Shown in pieces: positions 59,560 through 64,000 of a stretch of 64,000 nt of DNA. The stretch is from Formosa sp030427735 (GTDB lineage: Bacteria; Bacteroidota; Bacteroidia; Flavobacteriales; Flavobacteriaceae). The stretch is taken from positions 372,001 through 436,000 of the forward strand of contig NZ_CP195158.1 in assembly GCF_051200825.1 (NCBI RefSeq), written 5' to 3'. The translations under genes were made by a program, and so were the position numbers. The stretch's first letter is position 1; every line of letters starts with the position of its first letter. The notes under the pieces were generated by a model that was given only the letters and a program-made list of their open reading frames with translations, was not told the origin of the DNA and searched no databases.

Positions 59560-60255
59560 ATGTTTACATATTATATATTAATAGGGGCGATAGCTTTAGT
59601 AAGTTGGTTGGTGAGCAATCAGTTAAAAAGCAAATTTCAAAAATATTCTAAAATCCATTTAAGCAATGGCATGAGCGGAAAAGAGATTGCCGAAAAAATG
59701 TTAGCCGATAATGGTATTACCGATGTTAAGGTTATTTCTACAGCAGGACGATTAACAGATCACTACAATCCACAAAATAAAACCGTTAATTTAAGTGAAG
59801 CTGTTTATGCCGAACGCAATGCCTCAGCTGCAGCTGTTGCGGCTCACGAATGTGGTCATGCCGTGCAACATGCGCAAGCCTATAGTTGGTTAACTATGCG
59901 ATCGCAATTAGTGCCTGTAGTTAGTATTTCGTCTAAAATGTCGCAATGGTTAATTATAGGAGGTTTGGTTTTAGGTGCAGCTTCTGGTGCAGGTTTAGGA
60001 TTTTGGGTGTCGGTTGTTGGACTTCTAATGATGGGAATGGCGACCTTGTTTAGTTTTATAACCTTACCCGTAGAATACGATGCCAGTAACAGAGCTTTAG
60101 CTTGGTTAAAAAACAAAAATATGTTAGCACCACAAGAATATGCCGGTGCAGAAGATGCTTTAAAATGGGCGGCTAGAACGTATTTAGTTGCAGCTATAGG
60201 TGCACTTGCATCTCTATTATATTGGGCCATGCAAATTTTAGGAAATAGAAACTAA
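59560..60255 (+). CDS. YugP-like zinc metallopeptidase (membrane)
   Basis: 231 residues. The zinc motif HECGH is at residues 96-100 (VAAHECGHAVQHAQ). Three to four transmembrane helices: one at about 4-20, two around 128-175 (LIIGGLVLGAASGAGLGFW, VVGLLMMGMATLFSFITLP) and one at the C-terminus. The Zn_peptidase_2 family (YugP) is related to M48 peptidases. Substrate unknown; the active site is expected near the membrane. A terminator follows, so the next gene is separate. Confidence 0.9.
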   Translation: MFTYYILIGAIALVSWLVSNQLKSKFQKYSKIHLSNGMSGKEIAEKMLADNGITDVKVISTAGRLTDHYNPQNKTVNLSEAVYAERNASAAAVAAHECGHAVQHAQAYSWLTMRSQLVPVVSISSKMSQWLIIGGLVLGAASGAGLGFWVSVVGLLMMGMATLFSFITLPVEYDASNRALAWLKNKNMLAPQEYAGAEDALKWAARTYLVAAIGALASLLYWAMQILGNRN

Positions 60256-60275
60256 GAGAAAAAAATATAATGTAG

Positions 60276-60309
60276 AAGGTCGAGTTTTTTAGAAAATTCG
60301 ACCTTTTTT
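60276..60309 (+). terminator. Intrinsic terminator of the YugP-like gene
   Basis: AAGGTCGA (60276-60283) pairs with TCGACCTT (60298-60305), with extra A-T pairs around a T-rich loop, followed by T. Confidence 0.75.
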
Positions 60310-60352
60310 AATTTATAATATTTAGATTTAAGTACTAATTAAAACGATTTAA

Positions 60353-61051
60353 ATGGAAAATTTACCCCAAAAAGTATTGTTGAATACGCTAAGCGATACA
60401 GAACGTGTTGCTTTTTACAAGAAAACCTACGCTCATGTTGCTGGTGGCGTGTTGATGTTTATCATTTTTGAATACCTTATGTTACAAAGTGAAGCTATTG
60501 TTAACTTTGCGCTGTCGTTAACCGAAGGCTATAGATGGCTATTTATGTTAGGCGGCTTTATGTTTATGACCAATTATGCAGAGCGCATGGCGTTAAAATC
60601 TGATGATAAAACCATGCAGTATGTGTCTTACGGTATTTATATTCTTGCCGAAGCTTTCATTTTTATTCCTTTATTGTACATGGCAATTTATTTTACCGAA
60701 GGCTTCGATTTAATTAATCAGGCAGCTGTGGTAACCTTATCGCTGTTTACAGGATTGTCGGCTATAGTTTTTGTAACCAAAACAGATTTTTCGTTTTTGC
60801 GAGCAGGGCTTACGGTCGGATTTTTTATAGCTATCGGTTTAATTATAGCAGGGATGATATTTGGTTTTAATTTAGGCTTGTGGTTTTCGGTTGGGATGTG
60901 TGTGCTGGCTGCAGGTACTATTCTATATCAGACATCAAGTTTAGTAAATATATATTCTGAAGATCAATATGTGCCAGCGGCCATAGGTCTGTTTGCTTCA
61001 TTAATGCTATTGTTTTGGTACGTGTTACAAATTTTTATGTCTAGAGATTAA
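60353..61051 (+). CDS. Bax inhibitor-1/YccA family membrane protein
   Basis: 232 residues. Seven hydrophobic helices follow a short polar N-terminus. The signature YNI-like turn is seen as LVNIYSEDQYVPAAIGLF and KTYAHVAGGVLMFIIFEYLM opens helix 1. The family includes the bacterial calcium-leak channel BsYetJ and YccA, an FtsH-interacting protein. Inner membrane; precise role here unknown. Confidence 0.9.
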   Translation: MENLPQKVLLNTLSDTERVAFYKKTYAHVAGGVLMFIIFEYLMLQSEAIVNFALSLTEGYRWLFMLGGFMFMTNYAERMALKSDDKTMQYVSYGIYILAEAFIFIPLLYMAIYFTEGFDLINQAAVVTLSLFTGLSAIVFVTKTDFSFLRAGLTVGFFIAIGLIIAGMIFGFNLGLWFSVGMCVLAAGTILYQTSSLVNIYSEDQYVPAAIGLFASLMLLFWYVLQIFMSRD

Positions 61052-61075
61052 GAAAAAAATCAATGCAAATATTTC

Positions 61076-61106
61076 AAAGCTTCGGAGTTATACCGAGGCT
61101 TTTTTT
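61076..61106. terminator. Terminator between the BI-1 gene and the lrp-like gene
   Basis: AAAGCTTCGG (61076-61085) pairs with CCGAGGCTTT (61093-61102), with one G-T wobble and a 7-base loop, followed by T. It lies between convergent genes. Confidence 0.8.
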
Positions 61107-61575
61107 AAATAGGAATTTGTCGGTCTATTTGTTGGTTTAACGAAATGAAAGTTTCAGTTCGGGAAACGCCTTCAATAGATTGAATTTCTTTGTTTAACAA
61201 ATGCATTAAGTGTTCGTTGTCTCGACATAAAATTTTAATAAAAATACTCCAATTACCAGTCGTGTAATGGCATTCTAATACTTCGGGAATTTTTTTTAAC
61301 TGTTTAACGGCTTCTGGATTACTCATGGCTTTATCTAAATAGATGCCTATAAACGCCATCGTTGTATATCCTAAAACCTTAGGGTTTATAGTGAATTTTG
61401 ATCCTGAAATTAATCCCGATTTTTCGAGTTTACGCAAACGCTGATGAATGGCAGCCCCAGAGATGCCTACACCACGGGCTATTTCTAATATTGGCGTTCT
61501 GGCATCTTGCATTAAAGCACGAAGTATCTCTTTGTCGATGCCATCTATTTCTATATTCTGATTTGCAACCTTCAT
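61105..61575 (-). CDS. Lrp/AsnC family transcriptional regulator
   Basis: 156 residues. N-terminal winged helix-turn-helix (about 10-60, DGIDKEILRALMQDARTPIL, SGAAIHQRLRKLEKSGLI) and a C-terminal RAM effector domain (about 75-145, LECHYTTGNWSIFIKILC). Members respond to amino acids and regulate their metabolism. The gene is 65 bases downstream of a saccharopine reductase-like gene on the same strand, which hints at lysine or another amino acid as effector. Cytoplasmic DNA-binding octamer or dimer. Confidence 0.93.
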   Translation of the reverse strand: MKVANQNIEIDGIDKEILRALMQDARTPILEIARGVGISGAAIHQRLRKLEKSGLISGSKFTINPKVLGYTTMAFIGIYLDKAMSNPEAVKQLKKIPEVLECHYTTGNWSIFIKILCRDNEHLMHLLNKEIQSIEGVSRTETFISLNQQIDRQIPI

Positions 61576-61640
61576 AAAGTGTTTTTCGGTAATTAATTAT
61601 AAAATTAACGATAATATCTTTTATATTGATGGTAAATCGT

Positions 61641-63005
61641 TTAAATGTTTAACGGATTGTAACCTAAATAAGGCACTTCTTTTTCGTGAAACTGAATGCC
61701 ATATTGTTCTAAGGTTTTTAAAATAGGCGTGTAGACTTCTTTGCTTATTGGGCGAAGAACACCGGGCGTTGTTATTTGCTTGTTTAAAATAGCCAATGCG
61801 GCTATGGCAACGGGTAGGCCAACGGTTTTAGACATGGCTGTAAATGTTTGATCTTGCCCTAAAGTCACCATAGTCGAATCAATTTGATGGGATTTACCAG
61901 CCAATTCGTAGCCGAATTTATGATACATCACAATCATATCTTTATCGTCTGGGGCTAAGGTCCAACTATCCATTAAAATGTGTTGCAACATTTGTGCAGG
62001 TGTAGCTTGTTTTAGGCCAGTAGTTTTTTTGGGATTGAAAATATCTAGTTCCAATAGTTTGTCCCAAACCACATCGTCTTGATCTATTTTTAATTGGTGT
62101 CTTAATTTTAATTCCACCGAATCGGAAGGACTATAAGGTAAAAATGCATTCACAAAATCGCGGTAGCTCATGTGTTCGCTATCTTCTAAAATATAGCTGT
62201 CGTCTGTCATCCCTAATTGTACAAACATGTTCCAGGCTCGGCTAAAACCTACGCGACGTATGGTGCCGCGGTATAGTGTTTTTACTTGGTCTAAACCGTA
62301 AACACTTTGGTATTTTAAAGAGTCGCGGTTGGCGTAAGCTTCAAAACGCCCAAAACCGTCAACATCTAAAAATTCGGTACGCCTAAATAAGCGGTGGTAA
62401 GGAATGTACTTGTATGTGTTTTCTTGGATAAACTTAGCTGCTCCTCCTTGTCCGGCCAAAACTACATTTCTGGGATTCCAAGTGAATTTGTAATTCCATA
62501 AATTGGTATCGCTTTCAGGAGCAACCAATCCGCCAGTAAACGATTCGAACAGTAGCATTTTGCCGCCTTTACTTCTAATGCGGTCTATAACTTGCATGGC
62601 GCTCATGTGGTCTATGCCAGGGTCTACGCCAATTTCATTCATAAAAACGAGTCCTTTTTGTATGGCTTCGTTATTAAGTGCTTGCATTTGGTCGCTAATG
62701 TACGAGGCGGTAACTAAATGTTTGTTCAGGCTTAAGCAATCTTTTGCAATGTCTAAATGCAAATGCGCTGGGAGCATAGAAATTACAATGTCGGCATTTT
62801 TAATGGTTTGCCTTCGTAAGGTTTCATTAAAAATGTCTAAGGCTAAGGTAGTTGCATTTTTATGGTTTTTAATAAGTCTTTTGGCATGCTCCAGCTGTTT
62901 GTCGGCAATCGTAATTTGTAATTCTTCGGTCTGCGATTTTTCTAAAAGATATTGAATTAAATGTGAGCTAGATTTTCCAGAACCAATTATTAAAATGTTT
63001 CGCAT
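61641..63005 (-). CDS. Saccharopine reductase-like dehydrogenase (LYS9 type)
   Basis: 454 residues. An N-terminal Rossmann fold (ILIIGSGKSSSHLIQYLLEK) is followed by NADIVISMLPAHLHLDIAKD, EIGVDPGIDHMSAMQVIDRI and ESFTGGLVAPESDTNLWNYK, which are conserved in saccharopine dehydrogenase (glutamate-forming). It probably acts in the saccharopine route of lysine degradation together with a lysine-ketoglutarate reductase located elsewhere. The Lrp/AsnC gene next to it is a plausible regulator. Confidence 0.93.
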   Translation of the reverse strand: MRNILIIGSGKSSSHLIQYLLEKSQTEELQITIADKQLEHAKRLIKNHKNATTLALDIFNETLRRQTIKNADIVISMLPAHLHLDIAKDCLSLNKHLVTASYISDQMQALNNEAIQKGLVFMNEIGVDPGIDHMSAMQVIDRIRSKGGKMLLFESFTGGLVAPESDTNLWNYKFTWNPRNVVLAGQGGAAKFIQENTYKYIPYHRLFRRTEFLDVDGFGRFEAYANRDSLKYQSVYGLDQVKTLYRGTIRRVGFSRAWNMFVQLGMTDDSYILEDSEHMSYRDFVNAFLPYSPSDSVELKLRHQLKIDQDDVVWDKLLELDIFNPKKTTGLKQATPAQMLQHILMDSWTLAPDDKDMIVMYHKFGYELAGKSHQIDSTMVTLGQDQTFTAMSKTVGLPVAIAALAILNKQITTPGVLRPISKEVYTPILKTLEQYGIQFHEKEVPYLGYNPLNI

Positions 63006-63099
63006 AATGAGAGTAGTTAGTTAATTTTGTAAAGCTAGAGTTGCTTATAAAAGTACAAAATACAAGCGCTCGCTACTTTTAAAAATATAAAATTATAAT

Positions 63100-63501
63100 A
63101 TGAATAAAACGATTTTACTCGCTGCTGGCATTCTTGGTGTTTTAAGTGTAATTATTGGCGCTTTTGCGGCTCATGGCCTAAAACCTTTAATATCGGCCGA
63201 AGCTTTGCAGACGTTCGAAACTGGTGTGCGTTATCAAATGTACCATAGTTTGTTTTTACTATTTGTAGGTGGCACATCGTATATCAATTCTAAATCTAAG
63301 TCTGTAATATTGTATTTGGTAGTAGCAGGTGTAATATTGTTTTCGGGATCTATTTATGGCTTGGCAACAAATCCGCTTTCTGGCTTCGATTTTAAAACCA
63401 TTGGCTTTGTAACTCCTATAGGTGGTTTGTTACTCATTTTAGGCTGGGTTGTTGCGATATTATCATTTTTGAAGATTAAAAATGATAAAGTGAAAATTTA
63501 A
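63100..63501 (+). CDS. DUF423 family membrane protein
   Basis: 133 residues. Four transmembrane helices (about 4-22, 44-62, 72-90, 105-127), with GAFAAHGLKPLISAEALQTF after the first and the conserved TGVRYQMYHSLFLLFVG. The DUF423 family (YgdD-like) has no established function. It is inner-membrane and monocistronic, 95 bases divergent from the saccharopine reductase gene. Confidence 0.9.
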   Translation: MNKTILLAAGILGVLSVIIGAFAAHGLKPLISAEALQTFETGVRYQMYHSLFLLFVGGTSYINSKSKSVILYLVVAGVILFSGSIYGLATNPLSGFDFKTIGFVTPIGGLLLILGWVVAILSFLKIKNDKVKI

Positions 63502-63524
63502 ATCGGTTATTTCAAATAATATTT

Positions 63525-63532
63525 TAATTTTG
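63525..63532 (+). promoter_or_regulatory. -7 box of pckA
   Basis: TAATTTTG, 22 bases before the pckA ATG; no clear -33 element. Confidence 0.5.
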
Positions 63533-63553
63533 TTGTAACAAACAAACATTATT

Positions 63554-64000
63554 ATGGTAGATAATACCCAAATTACGAAAACGATTTCGTTGGAAAAATA
63601 CGGAATTAAAAATGCCAAAGTTCAATATCAACTAACACCAGACGAGCTACAGCAACACACCTTGGATAAAGCTCAGGGCGTTGAAGCTAATTCAGGAGCC
63701 TTAGCCGTAAACACTGGTGAGTTTACAGGGCGATCGCCAAAAGATCGTTTTATTGTTAAAGATGCTATTACCGAAGATCGCATTTGGTGGGGAGATGTTA
63801 ATATTCCTTTCGATTCGGATAAGTTCGATGCTTTATACAAAAGAGTAGTCGATTATTTATCGGGGAAGGAAATATTTGTAAGGGACAGTTATGCTTGTGC
63901 AGACAAGAATTACCAACTTAATATTCGTGTTATTAACGAGTATCCGTGGAGTAACATGTTTGCTTATAATATGTTTTTAAGGCCTACCGATGAGGAATTG
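63554..64000 (+). CDS. pckA: ATP-dependent phosphoenolpyruvate carboxykinase, 5' part
   Basis: The first 149 codons run off the right edge. Conserved words include GEFTGRSPKDRFIVKD, WWGDVNIPFDSDKF, VRDSYACADKNYQLNIRV and NMFAYNMFLRPTDEEL, which match the ATP-type PEP carboxykinase. The enzyme makes PEP from oxaloacetate for gluconeogenesis, and is a central step when the cell feeds on amino acids or peptides. The start is the ATG just before the conserved N-terminus. Confidence 0.95.
   Translation, partial: MVDNTQITKTISLEKYGIKNAKVQYQLTPDELQQHTLDKAQGVEANSGALAVNTGEFTGRSPKDRFIVKDAITEDRIWWGDVNIPFDSDKFDALYKRVVDYLSGKEIFVRDSYACADKNYQLNIRVINEYPWSNMFAYNMFLRPTDEEL

Overview
This window looks like a chromosomal segment of a marine or soil-type member of the Flavobacteriaceae (Bacteroidota). 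The evidence is the AT-rich base composition, Bacteroidota-type promoters (-7 box TAnnTTTG) instead of -35/-10 pairs, an almost complete lack of Shine-Dalgarno sequences, gliding-motility genes (gldE, gldD), a glycyl-tRNA synthetase of the single-chain type, an L21 protein with a C-terminal extension, TonB-dependent receptors, and the hup-mutY-ssb-gldE-gldD gene order. I cannot name the genus. I found no rRNA, intact tRNA, CRISPR array, prophage or insertion sequence. Most of the window is core genome with short dispersed repeats.

Layout. 1-0.7 kb: 3' end of a MutS-family ATPase. 0.8-8.6 kb (minus): a beta-propeller phytase with its TonB-dependent receptor, a TPR/HTH regulator and a DPP11-like peptidase. 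8.8-12.3 kb: a small secreted protein and an omega-amidase, convergent with an Ig-like lipoprotein and ComF. 12.7-17.2 kb: glyS, a MITE-like element, a small porin-like protein, a divergent small protein/flavodoxin pair, and 0.86 kb without a gene that ends in an orphan terminator. 17.3-25.3 kb: a 1134-residue outer-membrane protein, exonuclease III, an OmpA-like lipoprotein and an octaheme cytochrome-TPR lipoprotein. 25.3-32.3 kb: a Tas-like aldo/keto reductase, RNase G, a 30-residue basic protein, HU, MutY, SSB, GldE and GldD. 32.4-37.2 kb: a cysteine-rich HMA lipoprotein, an EamA transporter, a DUF4199 protein, rplU-rpmA and ahcY.

37.3-44.6 kb is the most coherent functional block. A phosphopantetheinyl transferase and a GGGPS-family prenylglyceryl-phosphate synthase are followed by a thiamine-binding protein, a PnuT-type transporter, a NadR-like kinase, a DUF4301 protein and an ArfB-like hydrolase. 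A TPP riboswitch then precedes an outer-membrane TonB-dependent receptor. Together these suggest a thiamine uptake and salvage locus spanning outer membrane, inner membrane and cytoplasm.

44.7-64 kb: a Rieske-like lipoprotein, greA behind two terminator-like hairpins, a HIT protein, a histidine kinase, a flavin reductase, a DUF3127 protein with an SSB-type tail, aat, tag, a thioredoxin-like protein, and the minus-strand run ftsX-lipoprotein-DUF3098-uppP-truB-tonB-like. Then come leuS carrying an in-frame dispersed repeat, alanine dehydrogenase, a YugP-like metallopeptidase, a BI-1 protein, an Lrp regulator, a saccharopine reductase-like enzyme, a DUF423 protein and the start of ATP-dependent PEP carboxykinase. 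Convergent gene pairs are usually separated by perfect hairpins that can terminate transcription in both directions.

The observations most worth following are the thiamine locus with DUF4301, the greA leader, the repeat captured inside leuS, the DUF3127/SSB tail, and the orphan terminator region at 16.4-17.2 kb. All family names are from recognition by eye; no search was run.
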